Counted from the stretch's first letter, positions 25,212-35,044 are shown. The stretch is 64,000 bases of DNA from JAIVJG01 sp964236735 (GCA_964236735.1 CAXSFM010000008.1:62001-126000), one strand, 5' to 3'. Notes: generated by a model not told the origin, from the sequence alone. Made by a program: numbers and translations.

Positions 25212-25985
25212 TCAACGAGCGCAGGTCTGTGCGCGTCCGCCGTCTATTGAATAAGTGACGCCGGTAATCCACGCCGCGCGCGATGAAGCGAGGTGCAGAA
25301 TCAGTTCGGCGACTTCGCGCGCTTCGCCGACGCGACCGAGCGGGTGCGTGCTTTGAGAATGTTCGAGGAAGGCCGCGTATTTGTCTTCATCCATTCCGCC
25401 GCGTTTGTGGATGTCTGTGACGACGACGCCGGGATTGACGGCGTTGACGCGAACTCCTTGCGCGGCGAGTTCGAGCGCGGCGCAGCGCGTCAGTTGATCC
25501 ACCGCCGCTTTCGAGATGCAGTAAGCGAGGACGCCGGGAAAGGCGCGCAAGCCCGTCACGCTCGACACGTTGACGATGTTGCCCCCGCGCGCGGCGAGAT
25601 GCGGGACGGCGAGTTGCATCAAATGAAAGACGGCGCGGACGTTCACGTCCATCATCTGGTCGTAATCGCGAAGCGTGGTGTTTTCAATCGTGCCGCTGCT
25701 CAGGATGCCTGCGGCGTTGACGAGTACGTCGAGGCCGCCGAATTTCGCCGTGCATTCTTCGACGGCGCGGCGCGCATCATCTTCGGACGTGACATCGGCG
25801 TTGATTTCCAGCGTCTCCCCGCCGAGACTTTTCGCTTTCGCAGACACTTCCGCCAGCGCATCATCCCTGCGTCCGACGAGAGCGACCCGCGCGCCCGCTC
25901 CTGCGAAGCGCAACGCCGTCGCGCGCCCGATGCCCGAAGTCGCGCCCGTGATGAGCGCAATTTTGCCGTCCAGTTCTTTCTCCAT
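25212..25985 (-). CDS. Short-chain dehydrogenase/reductase
   Basis: This 257-residue classical SDR has the NAD(P)-binding TGATSGIGRATAL motif, VLVNAAGIL (NNAG equivalent), catalytic Ser in NVSSVTGLRAF and the YxxxK pair in YCISKAA. It ends with the usual ITGVTYSIDGG. An Arg after the second strand (VGRRDD) hints at NADP preference. ATG 25985 has AGGGCGAC just upstream; a TTG at 26009 is less likely. It is a cytoplasmic oxidoreductase; the substrate cannot be read from sequence. Confidence 0.88.
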   Translation of the reverse strand: MEKELDGKIALITGATSGIGRATALRFAGAGARVALVGRRDDALAEVSAKAKSLGGETLEINADVTSEDDARRAVEECTAKFGGLDVLVNAAGILSSGTIENTTLRDYDQMMDVNVRAVFHLMQLAVPHLAARGGNIVNVSSVTGLRAFPGVLAYCISKAAVDQLTRCAALELAAQGVRVNAVNPGVVVTDIHKRGGMDEDKYAAFLEHSQSTHPLGRVGEAREVAELILHLASSRAAWITGVTYSIDGGRAQTCAR

Positions 25986-26040
25986 GTCGCCCTGCTTTCC
26001 CGCCGCCAAAATGTTCGAGATGCATTAACTGTACAGCAGT

Positions 26041-27396
26041 TCATTTTCCTACATCAACAGGCGGCGCGCTCAAAGATTTGTTGAGACGGGAGCGTTCTTC
26101 CGCCTCTGCGTTCTGTAGCGACTCGTTAATGACAGCAGCGGCCACGCGCTGCCCCGCACCGTTCCAGTGGGTGTCGTCGCGCCACCAAAGCAACGCGCCC
26201 GTCTCTTCAAAGACGCGCCTCGACGCCCCGACCAGCGACGGCTTTAAGTCCAGATAACGAAATCCATGTTGGACGCACAACTCTCGCATCACGACAGAGA
26301 AGCCCGACGGCTCATTCGCGTTTGACCACGGGGACGCACCGCCGTCGAGCATCCACGAGTAAACCTCTTCCTTGCTTGGGACAAGCGCCACTTCGATGGT
26401 CAGACTTCTCTCGCCGGCCAGCTTCTCCATCGCGGCGAGCGTGGCCTTCAAACTCTCAAAGTTCGGGTGACGCTCAATCTCTTCCGCCGTGCGATTCCTG
26501 CGCTTGACGTAGGGCGCGAAGAAAAGCACGCGCCGCCCGTCAATGAACGTTTTCTCGATCACCTGCTCTTTTTCGACGGGAGACAGGAGGCGGCTGACGG
26601 GCGAGCGCGACCTAAAATCATTGATGCCCGTGACAAGCCTCTCTTGCAATGATGGAAGTCTGGGTTGGGGATTGAATAGCTCCTTGTAGTACGGCTCGTC
26701 GAGATCATTGCCCGTGAAGATGAGCCACAAGACGCACGTCCCCGCGCGCGTCCGTAGCCTGTGGCCTTCGAGCAGGAGGCTGGCGTATTCCTGCTGGGGA
26801 CTCTCTTTGGAGATGGAAAGGTTATACACGCTCAGGCCGTACTCGCGCGCGAGCAGGCTGCTTAAAATGTCCTCCTGACTTGTGCCGCCCGCGACGCCGA
26901 ACGAATCGCCGAGCACAATCACGTCGAGCGGGCGCGCGGCGTCGCTCGCGTCGGTCGGGTTATTTCTGAAACCGTCAGCGTCGGTCACGAACCTGACGCG
27001 CCTTTCCTCGCGCCAATCCTTGCGCCCGGAGACCGCCGCGAGGTCTCCATAAGTGACGCCTTCAAATTTGACATTGGCGATGTAACGCCCAAGGAGCGGC
27101 AACGGCGGCCAGCGAGAGTAGAAACGCTCGGTGGGTCTGACATCGAACAGGTAAAAAAGAAGGGGGCGCGCGGACAAATCGAAAAGCGTCACGGCGAAGC
27201 AGAGAGAGAGCGGGACGAGCGCGGCCTGTTTGAGACGCAACGAGCGCGCGGGGCTGAAGGCATAGAGTGCGAAGGCCAGCAGCGCGCCGGCGACGAGCGC
27301 GGACGGGAAAGCGGCGACGGCTCCGACCGCGATGGGCGAGAAAAAAACTGCGGCCAGCAAGACACAGAGAAATAAGAATCGAGCGGATACATGCAT
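26041..27396 (-). CDS. Membrane-anchored SGNH/AlgX-like hydrolase or acyltransferase
   Basis: The 451-residue protein has N-terminal hydrophobic helices (about 1-95, three to four segments). A periplasmic domain follows with the SGNH block I motif VIVLGDSFGVAGG, the later LIFTGNDLDEPYY (Asn block) and the catalytic Asp/His in WWRDDTHWNGAGQRVAA. This D-x-x-H-W arrangement is typical of AlgX/AlgJ-like acetyltransferases, where a polysaccharide is O-acetylated. No polysaccharide cluster is nearby, so the substrate is open. GTG 27432 is an alternative start. Confidence 0.65.
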   Translation of the reverse strand: MHVSARFLFLCVLLAAVFFSPIAVGAVAAFPSALVAGALLAFALYAFSPARSLRLKQAALVPLSLCFAVTLFDLSARPLLFYLFDVRPTERFYSRWPPLPLLGRYIANVKFEGVTYGDLAAVSGRKDWREERRVRFVTDADGFRNNPTDASDAARPLDVIVLGDSFGVAGGTSQEDILSSLLAREYGLSVYNLSISKESPQQEYASLLLEGHRLRTRAGTCVLWLIFTGNDLDEPYYKELFNPQPRLPSLQERLVTGINDFRSRSPVSRLLSPVEKEQVIEKTFIDGRRVLFFAPYVKRRNRTAEEIERHPNFESLKATLAAMEKLAGERSLTIEVALVPSKEEVYSWMLDGGASPWSNANEPSGFSVVMRELCVQHGFRYLDLKPSLVGASRRVFEETGALLWWRDDTHWNGAGQRVAAAVINESLQNAEAEERSRLNKSLSAPPVDVGK

Positions 27397-27623
27397 TGTG
27401 CAAGCAGATGGGTAGCTTCCGAAGGCGCTCACGCGGTTTGCGTTTGGATGTAACTACAACAGGGGCGAGCCGTCAACGGGGCGCGCATGATAAGAAGGAG
27501 GCTGCTGTGCGCCGGTCAAAGACGGGGGGCGCGTTGACAGTGAGAAGCGACGCGCGTCAGTTAGGAGCGTCGCGCGCCAAGTCGCTGTCTTCGCGCGTGC
27601 AAGCCGTCACGTCTCGCAAAACT

Positions 27624-29201
27624 CTAGCGGAGCGCGACTGCGCCGGAGTTGATCGTGTTGACGAAGGCCTCCGCCAGACGAATGACGGGCTGCGGATAGA
27701 CGCCGATGAAGACGACACCGATGACGCAGACGACGAGCGCGACGGAGAGCGCGGGAGAGAGCGAGAGCGGGCGCGCGTCCGCCTCACGCTCGCCGAGATA
27801 CATGGCGCGGATGAAGCGCACGTAATAATAAAACGAGACGACGGTGTTCAGAGCCGCCCAACCCGCGAGCCAGTAAAACCAACGCCCTGCGCCCGCGTCG
27901 CCGCGCTGAAACAATCCGCCGAAGAGAAACCACTTGCCGATGAAGCCGCCCGTCAGCGGCAGCCCGCCAAGCGAGAGCATAAAAATCGCCATCATCAAGG
28001 CCATGCCCGGCGCTTTCTGTCCGAGACCGGAGAGATCGTCAACCTCGTCGCCGATGATGCCGCGCCGCCTCAGAGAAATGATGATGCCGAACGCACCAAC
28101 GTTCATCAAAGTATAGACGATGAGATAGACGACGAGACCCGTGTAGCCGTAGGCATTGCCGGCGATGAGTCCGAGCAGGAGATAGCCCGCGTTCGAGATT
28201 GAAGAGTATGCGAGCAGGCGTTTCGAGTTGTGCTGCGTGACGGCTGCCCAGTTGCCGACCATGATCGTAATCGCGGCGACGAGTCCGAGCAGAGGCTCCC
28301 AGTCCGCGCGCATCCCTCCGAGCGCGCCCGCGAAAATACGCACGTAGAGCGCGAAGCTCGCGGCCTTCGATCCCGTCGAGAGAAAAGCCGTGACGGATGT
28401 CGGCGCACCTTGATACGCATCGGGCGCCCACATGTGAAACGGCACGGCGGAGATTTTGAAGAACAGACCAGCGGCCAAAGCAATCATCGCCAGCACGACG
28501 AGCGGGCGTAGCGCGCCGCCACCCGCCGCATCCGAAACCAGAACAGCCTGCGCCACGCGCGGCGCGATGTCGCCGAGATTGGTCGAGCCGGCGACGCCGA
28601 ACAGCAGAGACATCCCGTAGAGCAACACGCCGGACGAGAACGCGCCGAGCAGAAAGTATTTCATGCCCGCTTCGTTCGAGCGTTGCTCGCGTTTCGTGTA
28701 AGCGACGAGGACGTAAAACGTCAACGCCATCAACTCAAGGCTGATGTAGAGCACGATCAAATCGTAGCCGGCGGCGAGAAACATCATGCCAACTGTCGCG
28801 AACAGGACGAGCGCGTAATACTCCCCGCGCTGCTCGCCCTCTTCGTCGAGATAACGCAGCGAGACGGCGACGGTCAGCGCGGCGGCCAGTAAAAAGATGA
28901 GTTGAAAGACGACGGAGAAACCATCAACGCGAATCGTCCCGTAAAAACCCGTCAAAGGCGAAGATGCGAAACTGCCCGCCGGTGTAAACAAAAACCCGGA
29001 ACCTTCGGCCAGCACAGAGATGGCCGCGAGCGCGAGTCCACCGAGCGCGAAGTAGCCCGTCACGCGGCTTTGACGTTTCGGCAGCAACACTTCGAGCACG
29101 AGCGCGACGCACGCGCATACAGTTAAGATCAACTGCGGCGCGATGAGTTGCACATCCGCCGCGTTGAAGAGTTCGGTGGTGGAGGCTTGAAGAAGAAACA
29201 T
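27624..29201 (-). CDS. nuoN: NADH-quinone oxidoreductase subunit N
   Basis: The 525-residue antiporter-like subunit has about 14 helices. Conserved features include LEVLLPKRQ near the N-terminus, FYVLVAYTKREQRSNEAGMK, the lysine region FKISAVPFHMWAPDAYQGAP and TQHNSKRLLAYSSISNAGYL. NuoN is one of three proton-pumping antiporter-like subunits of complex I. It is the last gene of the nuoC-N block. The upstream spacer is filled by a family A inverted repeat. Confidence 0.94.
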   Translation of the reverse strand: MFLLQASTTELFNAADVQLIAPQLILTVCACVALVLEVLLPKRQSRVTGYFALGGLALAAISVLAEGSGFLFTPAGSFASSPLTGFYGTIRVDGFSVVFQLIFLLAAALTVAVSLRYLDEEGEQRGEYYALVLFATVGMMFLAAGYDLIVLYISLELMALTFYVLVAYTKREQRSNEAGMKYFLLGAFSSGVLLYGMSLLFGVAGSTNLGDIAPRVAQAVLVSDAAGGGALRPLVVLAMIALAAGLFFKISAVPFHMWAPDAYQGAPTSVTAFLSTGSKAASFALYVRIFAGALGGMRADWEPLLGLVAAITIMVGNWAAVTQHNSKRLLAYSSISNAGYLLLGLIAGNAYGYTGLVVYLIVYTLMNVGAFGIIISLRRRGIIGDEVDDLSGLGQKAPGMALMMAIFMLSLGGLPLTGGFIGKWFLFGGLFQRGDAGAGRWFYWLAGWAALNTVVSFYYYVRFIRAMYLGEREADARPLSLSPALSVALVVCVIGVVFIGVYPQPVIRLAEAFVNTINSGAVALR

Positions 29202-29207
29202 AAAATT

Positions 29208-29292
29208 AAATGATGAATGCGAAATGATGAATGATGAATATCAAGAGAAGCGCTTGTCTTCTATTCATCATTCCGCATTCATCGTTCATCAC
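29208..29292. repeat. Family A inverted repeat, copy 2 (nuoM/nuoN spacer)
   Basis: AAATGATGAATGCGAAATGA and TCATTCCGCATTCATC-type arms (ATTCATCATTCCGCATTCAT) flank a short unrelated middle. The right arm touches the nuoM stop codon. Confidence 0.75.
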
Positions 29293-30980
29293 TTGTTCTC
29301 CGCTCTCTCAGGCACGCGCGCGGCGGGCGTCGTGACGGGGAACGGATAGTTCGGGCGGATGTGGCGGACGACCGCCGCGACGGGTTGTTGGATGAAATCT
29401 ATGAAGGGCTTCGGATAGACGCCGATCCAGAGCGACGCGATGAGCAGCGGCAGCATGTAAGCCCACTCGCGCCCGTTCATGTCGCGCAGGGTTTCGTTCT
29501 TCGGGTTCTCGATGTTGCCGAAGAACATGCGCTGGTAGAGCCAGAGCATGTAGCCCGCGTTGAGAATAATGCCGAGCGCAGCCCAGCCCGCCCAGTACGG
29601 ACTCGCCTCGAACGCGCCGCGCATGGATAAGAATTCAGAGATGAAGACGCACAACAGCGGCAGCCCTATCGCCGTCATCGCCATCGCCAGAAAGACGGCG
29701 GCGTAGCCCGGCATGACGTGCGAGAGTCCGCCGAACTCAGACACGTTGCGCGTGTGCCGACGTTCGTAAATGATGCCGACGAGCAGGAAGAGCGCGGCGG
29801 AGTAGATGCCGTGATTAATCATGTGCAGCACCGCGCCGTTCAGACCGTTCGGGTTCAGAGAGAAGAGTCCGAGCATGACGATGCCCATCGAAGAGACGGA
29901 CGAATAGGCGACGAGTTTCTTCACATCGCCGTCGCGCTTGACGACGAAGTACATCGCGGCGAGCGCGCCGTAGATGATGCCGATGATGGCGAGCACGATC
30001 ATCACGTTGCGAATGCCGAAAGAACCGAAGTACGTCTGATCCGCAGAAGCCGCAGGGAACATCGGCAGATTGATGCGGAAGAAACCATAAGTGCCGAGCT
30101 TCAGGAGAATGCCCGCGAGGATGACGCTCCCGGCGGTCGGCGCTTCGACGTGAGCGTCCGGCAGCCACGTATGAAACGGCCACATCGGGACTTTAATCGC
30201 GAAGCCGAGCGCGAAGGCGAAAAACAGTAGAGCCTGCATCGTCCCCATCGGCAGCACGCCGCCGAGCGACTGCATCCACACGATATTGAAAGTGCCCGTG
30301 CCGTTCGCCAGAGCTTGCTGCCACGTCCCCGCGAAGATGCGCTGCGCCTCTAAGTTTCCAGCGAGCGCGTTAAAGGACGCGGCGGCAATCTTCGCGTGGA
30401 GCGCGGGGTCTTGCGTCAGGAAGTACATCTTGATGACGCCGAGCAGCAACACGACCGAGCCGACGAGCGTGTAGAGAAAAAACTTGATCGCCGCATACAG
30501 CCTGCGCTCGCCGCCCCAGATGCCGATCAGGAAATACATCGGGACGAGCGAGACCTCGAAGAAGAGATAAAACAGAAACATGTCGAGCGAGCAAAAGACG
30601 CCGACGACCGCCGCCTGCAACAGTAAGAGCAGCGCGTAATATTCCTTCTCGCGCTTGGCGATGTACTCCCACGAAGAAGCCGACGCGATCACGCCGAGCA
30701 ACGTCGTCAACATAATCAGGAGCGTCGAGACGCCGTCCACGCCGAATTGATAACGCGCGCCGATGACGGGAATCCACTGCGCGTCTTCGATGAACTGGTA
30801 TCCACCCATCGCGCGGTCATATCCGAGCAGCGCGAGCGAGACGACGAAGACGAGCGCGAACCACGCGGTCGCGAACTTCTTAATGCCGCCCGTCTGCTCT
30901 TTCTTAAATAGCGCGAGCACGATAATCGCCCCCAACACCGGGAGCCACGTAATGACCGAGAGTAAGTACGGAATATTCAC
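29289..30980 (-). CDS. nuoM: NADH-quinone oxidoreductase subunit M
   Basis: The 563-residue protein has the NuoM pattern: an N-terminal YLLSVITWLPVLGAIIVLAL helix, FQFGVDGVS-type sequence (YQFGVDGVSTLLIMLTT), FYLFFEVSLVPMYFLIG with the conserved Glu, IKVPMWPFHTWLPDAHVEAP with the conserved Lys, and KKLVAYSSVSSMGIVMLG. It pumps protons in the membrane arm of complex I. It lies between nuoL and nuoN in standard order, with family A repeats on both sides. Confidence 0.95.
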   Translation of the reverse strand: MNIPYLLSVITWLPVLGAIIVLALFKKEQTGGIKKFATAWFALVFVVSLALLGYDRAMGGYQFIEDAQWIPVIGARYQFGVDGVSTLLIMLTTLLGVIASASSWEYIAKREKEYYALLLLLQAAVVGVFCSLDMFLFYLFFEVSLVPMYFLIGIWGGERRLYAAIKFFLYTLVGSVVLLLGVIKMYFLTQDPALHAKIAAASFNALAGNLEAQRIFAGTWQQALANGTGTFNIVWMQSLGGVLPMGTMQALLFFAFALGFAIKVPMWPFHTWLPDAHVEAPTAGSVILAGILLKLGTYGFFRINLPMFPAASADQTYFGSFGIRNVMIVLAIIGIIYGALAAMYFVVKRDGDVKKLVAYSSVSSMGIVMLGLFSLNPNGLNGAVLHMINHGIYSAALFLLVGIIYERRHTRNVSEFGGLSHVMPGYAAVFLAMAMTAIGLPLLCVFISEFLSMRGAFEASPYWAGWAALGIILNAGYMLWLYQRMFFGNIENPKNETLRDMNGREWAYMLPLLIASLWIGVYPKPFIDFIQQPVAAVVRHIRPNYPFPVTTPAARVPERAENK

Positions 30981-30994
30981 GATTCCTCCAAACT

Positions 30995-31081
30995 AAATGA
31001 TGAGTGATGAATGATGAATGATGAATGAAAGACAAGAGCCGCGCCTTCTATTCATCATTCATCATTCCGCATTCATCATTT
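30995..31081. repeat. Family A inverted repeat, copy 3 (nuoL/nuoM spacer)
   Basis: The left arm has several GATGAATGATGAATG words starting at AAATGATGAGTGATG; the right arm is ATTCATCATTCCGCATTCAT with CATTT. It fills the spacer. Confidence 0.75.
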
Positions 31082-31084
31082 GCC

Positions 31085-33763
31085 CTACCTGCCGCCCGTG
31101 AAGGCGAAGAGAATGTCTTTGCCGAAGAACATCGCCACGGCGGCGACGAGGCCGAGCACCATGACGAGCGCGTAGTTGGCCGTCAGGCCAGTCTGCGCGG
31201 CGCGGAAGAGCGGCGACATCAGCAGGCGTATGAAGCCCGCGACGCCGTTGACCGCGCCGTCCACGACGATGCGATCCGTGTCGCCCGTCAGACGGCTCAG
31301 GCGTTTGGTTAAACTCGCGATGCTGTTGACCGCGCCGTCCACGATCTTCGAGTCGAAGCTATAGACGCCGCGCGCCGCATCCATCGTGCGCCGCGTGAAG
31401 AGCGCGCCGTAGAGTTCGTCAATCCAATATTTGTTGAAGCTCGCGCGATAGAACGCGGGCAGGCGCGCCGCCCACACGCCGGGCAGGTGCGGCCTCCAGA
31501 CGTAGAAGAGTCCGGCGAGCAGCATTCCGATTCCGGCAGCGATGAGCGAGACGACGATGAAAAACCACTCGGCTGCGGTGTGGCTGCCGAAAGTATGCTG
31601 GACTGAATGCGCGAGATTGAAGCCTGTGTCGCCGTAGGGCAACACACCTTCTTCAGCTTCCGCGTCGCTGCGCGTCGGAAGCGGCGCGTGCGCGCTGCCC
31701 TCTTCGCGTCGTGCTTCGCTGACTGCCGCGTGCGTGTTCAATTCTTCGATGGCGGCGACTTGCGCGTGCGACTCTTTGCCGAACTCGCCGGTCGCGGGAT
31801 TCCAGATCACGGGGTCGAGCCAGTTGACGATGTTGAGACGGCCACCGAGATGCGCGCCGCCCGTGAATGCCGGACTGATGCCGACGAACCCGCCGATGCA
31901 CGCCAGCAGCGCGAGCACCGCGAGAGGCATCCACATCGAGGCCGGCGATTCGTGCGGGATGTGCGCGCCGCCGTGCCCGTGTGCGTCGGCGTGAGCGTGC
32001 GCCGCGTCGTGTGTCTGTGCGGCGGCCTCGTGCGCGAGCGCAGATTGATATGGCTCCGGCGCATCTGCGCTGTGAGCGTCTAAGTCATGCGCGATGCCGA
32101 CGTGTTCGCCCGGCTCGTGATGCGGACGGTCGCCCGCCGATTCCGTGCGCGCGTCGTGCGGCTTGCCCATTTCGTCGTAGCCGTGCGCGTGCGCTTCGTC
32201 GGCCTGACCGCCCGCCGCGACTTCTAGGAAACGCGGCTTGCCCCAGAAGGTCAGAGCCATTAAGCGCGTCATGTAAAAGGCCGTGCAGGTCGCGGCGAGC
32301 GTGGCGATGACCCAGAGCATCCAGCCGCCGGGAATGTACGTGGTTGACGCGGCGTTCCACAGAATTTCGTCTTTCGACCAGAAGCCGGAAAACGGGATGA
32401 TGCCGCAGATGGCGAGCCAGCCGCAGAAAAACGTCCAGTACGTTTTCGGCATGTACTTACGCAAGCCGCCCATGCGACGCATGTCCTGTTCGTGATGCAT
32501 CCCATGAATCACGGAGCCTGCGCCGAGGAACATCAGAGCCTTGAAGAAGGCGTGCGTCATCACATGAAAGATGCCAATCACGAACGCGCCCGTACCGCAC
32601 GCGAGGAACATGAAGCCGAGTTGCGAGACGGTCGAGTAGGCGAGAACTTTTTTGATGTCGGTCTGCGTGATGCCGATGGTCGCGGCGAAAATCGCGGTCA
32701 GCGCGCCGACGATGGCGACGACGAGCATCATCGCCTGCGTGTGTTGAAAGATGACGTTCGTGCGCGTCAGCATGTAGAGGCCGGCGGTGACCATCGTCGC
32801 CGCATGAATGAGCGCGGAGACGGGCGTCGGCCCCGCCATCGCGTCGGGCAGCCAGACGTAGAGCGGCAACTGTGCAGACTTGCCGCACGCGCCGATGAAG
32901 AGTCCGAGCGCAATCCACGACATGATGTTCCAGTGCCCGATGAGTTCAATCGGAAACGCGCGCGCCTGTTCCAGGACGTTCGTGTATTGCGTCGAGCCGA
33001 AGGTGGCGATGACGGCGAACACCGCGAGCGCGAAACCGAAGTCGCCCACGCGGTTCGTGATGAAAGCCTTGCGCGCGGCGTCGCCAGCCTCCTTGCGGTC
33101 GAAGTAGTAACCGATGAGCAGGTACGAGCATAAGCCCACGCCCTCCCACCCGACGAACATCATCAAAAAGTTCGACCCCATCACCAGCACGAGCATCGAG
33201 AACATGAAGAGGCCGAGATAGGCGAAGAAGCGATAGAAGCCCGCGTCGCCGTGCATGTAGCCCGTCGCGAAAATGAAGATGCACAGACCGACGCCCGTAA
33301 TAATCAGGATGAAGATGGACGACAGCGCGTCGAGTTGGTAACTCCACTCCACGTCGAGCAGCGCACCCTGCCCATGCTTCTCCGGCACGTTCGGATGAGC
33401 CACTAGTATCGCGTCGCCCTGTTTCGCGCCGCGCTCGGCAGCAATACGCCGCACCTCTTCGTCTTCCAGCCTCAGCGATTCAATCTGCGCGCGTTCCGCC
33501 AACCCTTGCGACAACTCCACAGCGCCGCCCGGTATCCACGTATAACTGAACGCGCCGTCGTCGCTCGTCACATAAGGCTTCGGCCAGACGTGCGTCCCGT
33601 AAGAGACGACCGCCGCCACTCCCAGCAAAAACGCCAGCGCCACCGAACCCGCGCCGATGCCCCCGATGAGTTTTTCCGAGAAGCGAAACTTGCGCCCCAG
33701 CAAACCATTGATGGCCGCGCCGGCGAGGGGCAGGAGCGGGATGAGCCAGATGTATCTGTACAT
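31085..33763 (-). CDS. nuoL: NADH-quinone oxidoreductase subunit L with large His-rich insertion
   Basis: The protein has 892 residues, far above the usual ~610-680. The core motifs are intact: MMFVGWEGVGLCSYLLIGYY, KAFITNRVGDFGFALA, QLPLYVWLPDAMAGPTPVSA and KKVLAYSTVSQLGFM. Three soluble additions are seen: residues ~62-138 after the first helices, a His-rich stretch ~519-606 (about 16 His, e.g. HDAAHAHADAHGHGGAHIPH) and a charged loop ~655-725. The C-terminal lateral-helix region is present. Its neighbours nuoK and nuoM confirm the identity. Confidence 0.95.
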   Translation of the reverse strand: MYRYIWLIPLLPLAGAAINGLLGRKFRFSEKLIGGIGAGSVALAFLLGVAAVVSYGTHVWPKPYVTSDDGAFSYTWIPGGAVELSQGLAERAQIESLRLEDEEVRRIAAERGAKQGDAILVAHPNVPEKHGQGALLDVEWSYQLDALSSIFILIITGVGLCIFIFATGYMHGDAGFYRFFAYLGLFMFSMLVLVMGSNFLMMFVGWEGVGLCSYLLIGYYFDRKEAGDAARKAFITNRVGDFGFALAVFAVIATFGSTQYTNVLEQARAFPIELIGHWNIMSWIALGLFIGACGKSAQLPLYVWLPDAMAGPTPVSALIHAATMVTAGLYMLTRTNVIFQHTQAMMLVVAIVGALTAIFAATIGITQTDIKKVLAYSTVSQLGFMFLACGTGAFVIGIFHVMTHAFFKALMFLGAGSVIHGMHHEQDMRRMGGLRKYMPKTYWTFFCGWLAICGIIPFSGFWSKDEILWNAASTTYIPGGWMLWVIATLAATCTAFYMTRLMALTFWGKPRFLEVAAGGQADEAHAHGYDEMGKPHDARTESAGDRPHHEPGEHVGIAHDLDAHSADAPEPYQSALAHEAAAQTHDAAHAHADAHGHGGAHIPHESPASMWMPLAVLALLACIGGFVGISPAFTGGAHLGGRLNIVNWLDPVIWNPATGEFGKESHAQVAAIEELNTHAAVSEARREEGSAHAPLPTRSDAEAEEGVLPYGDTGFNLAHSVQHTFGSHTAAEWFFIVVSLIAAGIGMLLAGLFYVWRPHLPGVWAARLPAFYRASFNKYWIDELYGALFTRRTMDAARGVYSFDSKIVDGAVNSIASLTKRLSRLTGDTDRIVVDGAVNGVAGFIRLLMSPLFRAAQTGLTANYALVMVLGLVAAVAMFFGKDILFAFTGGR

Positions 33764-33775
33764 AAGTTCAGAACG

Positions 33776-33852
33776 TGATAAGTGATAAGTGATAAGTGAT
33801 AAGAAGGAAGCAGTTGTTTTTTCTCATCACTTATCACTCATCACTCATCACC
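33776..33852. repeat. Family B repeat with GATAAGTGATAAGTG tandem words (nuoK/nuoL spacer)
   Basis: Four tandem GTGATAA words on the left (GTGATAAGTGATAAGTGATA) are answered by CATCACTTATCACTCATCAC on the right. Confidence 0.7.
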
Positions 33853-34222
33853 ACTTCAAGAGGTCAATCTTGTCCACAAAAATCGTCTCGCGGTTGCGGT
33901 AGAGCGCGATGACGATGCCGAGTCCGATGGCGGCTTCGGCGGCGGCAACGACGATGATAAAGACCGTGAAAATTTGTCCGGCGACGGCGTTCATGTTGCC
34001 CGCGTCTTGCAGGTAACGCGAGAAGGCGATGAAATTGAGATTGGCAGCGTTCAAAATCAACTCGATGGACATGAAGATGATGATGATGTTGCGCCTCGTC
34101 AGCACGCCCGCCACGCCGATAGTGAACAGTAGCGCGCCGATGACGAGAAACTTGGACAAGTCAGGATGCTGTAAACCTTGAGAGATATTTCCGGCCAACG
34201 TGTTTTGTATGAGCGCGAGCAT
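33848..34222 (-). CDS. nuoK: NADH-quinone oxidoreductase subunit K
   Basis: From ATG 34222 the protein has 124 residues with three transmembrane helices. It carries the two conserved glutamates of NuoK, in FMSIELILNAANLNFIAF and in VVAAAEAAIGLGIVIAL, and RRNIIIIFMS before the first. They belong to the proton path that couples quinone reduction to pumping. A start at 34237 would add five residues. It is flanked by nuoJ and nuoL. Confidence 0.94.
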   Translation of the reverse strand: MLALIQNTLAGNISQGLQHPDLSKFLVIGALLFTIGVAGVLTRRNIIIIFMSIELILNAANLNFIAFSRYLQDAGNMNAVAGQIFTVFIIVVAAAEAAIGLGIVIALYRNRETIFVDKIDLLKW

Positions 34223-34281
34223 GTTTGTATGGCACATAAAATTTTCAACGACTGTGATTAACTCGGCGGCTTGGATACCGT

Positions 34282-34965
34282 CTAAAGTTCCGCCTCGTGC
34301 CGGCTCATCTCCGCCGACGCTTCCATGCCGAGATCATCGCTCGCCGCCTCCTGCTTCGCCGTGCGCGCGAGCAACACCGAGCCGACGATGGCAACGAGCA
34401 GCAGCACGCTCGCGATCTCGAACGGCAGCCCGCCGTAACGGTAGAGGCTGTTGCCGAGTCGCTCGGTGTCGCCGGAGATTTTCGTCGTGCCCGTCGCAGA
34501 TGTGGCGAGCGATTGTTGCTCGGTATCGCGCACGAGTCGTTGCTCTTCGGCTAACTGCCCGACTGTCTGTCCCGGCTCGCTGCCTGTCGGACGGAAGTGC
34601 GATGCCGAACTGTTGATGGCATAGATGAGTCCGAGCGCGAGCAGCAAACTGAACAACATGCTGACGCCGACCTGCGCCGGGCGATTGAAAAGTTCCTCGC
34701 CGCCGCGCTCTTCCGTGGCGACGTTGACGAGCATGATGACGAAGAGAAACAGCACCATCACGCCGCCGACATAGACGAGTATCTGCACGCCGGCGATGAA
34801 CTCCGCGCCGAGCAGCACGAAGAGCGCGGCCACCGCCATCAGCGTCGAAATCAGAAACAGCGCGGAGTGGACGGCGTTGCGCGCCATCACCGTCAACACT
34901 CCCGCGATGATCGCCGCGAAAGCGAAGACCCAGAAAAAAACCGTTTCCCAGCCGGAGAGAATCAT
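34282..34965 (-). CDS. nuoJ: NADH-quinone oxidoreductase subunit J
   Basis: The protein has about 227 residues with five helices in the NuoJ pattern: WVFAFAAIIAGVLTVMARNA, then HSALFLISTLMAVAALFVLL, AEFIAGVQILVYVGGVMVLF and LFVIMLVNV. The loop between helices 4 and 5 (about 120-170) is longer than usual and charged. ATG 34965 is preferred over the TTG at 34974. It lies between the embedded DinB gene and nuoK. Confidence 0.92.
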   Translation of the reverse strand: MILSGWETVFFWVFAFAAIIAGVLTVMARNAVHSALFLISTLMAVAALFVLLGAEFIAGVQILVYVGGVMVLFLFVIMLVNVATEERGGEELFNRPAQVGVSMLFSLLLALGLIYAINSSASHFRPTGSEPGQTVGQLAEEQRLVRDTEQQSLATSATGTTKISGDTERLGNSLYRYGGLPFEIASVLLLVAIVGSVLLARTAKQEAASDDLGMEASAEMSRHEAEL

Positions 34966-34977
34966 AAGCGCCAATGT

Positions 34978-35044
34978 TGAATGATGAATGCGGAATGATG
35001 AATGAAAGCGATGCGCGCTGCTTTCGAGTTATCGTTCATCATTC
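34978..35044. repeat. Family A inverted repeat, copy 4 (DinB/nuoJ spacer)
   Basis: TGAATGATGAATGCGGAATG on the left and a shortened TCGTTCATCATTC on the right. This is a partly degraded copy. Confidence 0.6.

Noticed and set aside
27267..28202. Long plus-strand frame (311 codons) antisense to the membrane SGNH gene and nuoN
   Set aside because: It is a shadow of high-GC codon use. It is Arg/Asp-rich without domains and overlaps two well-supported genes.
33776..33852. Tandem GTGATAA words as a possible CRISPR array
   Set aside because: The repeats are 7 bases without spacers and form an inverted pair; no cas gene is present.
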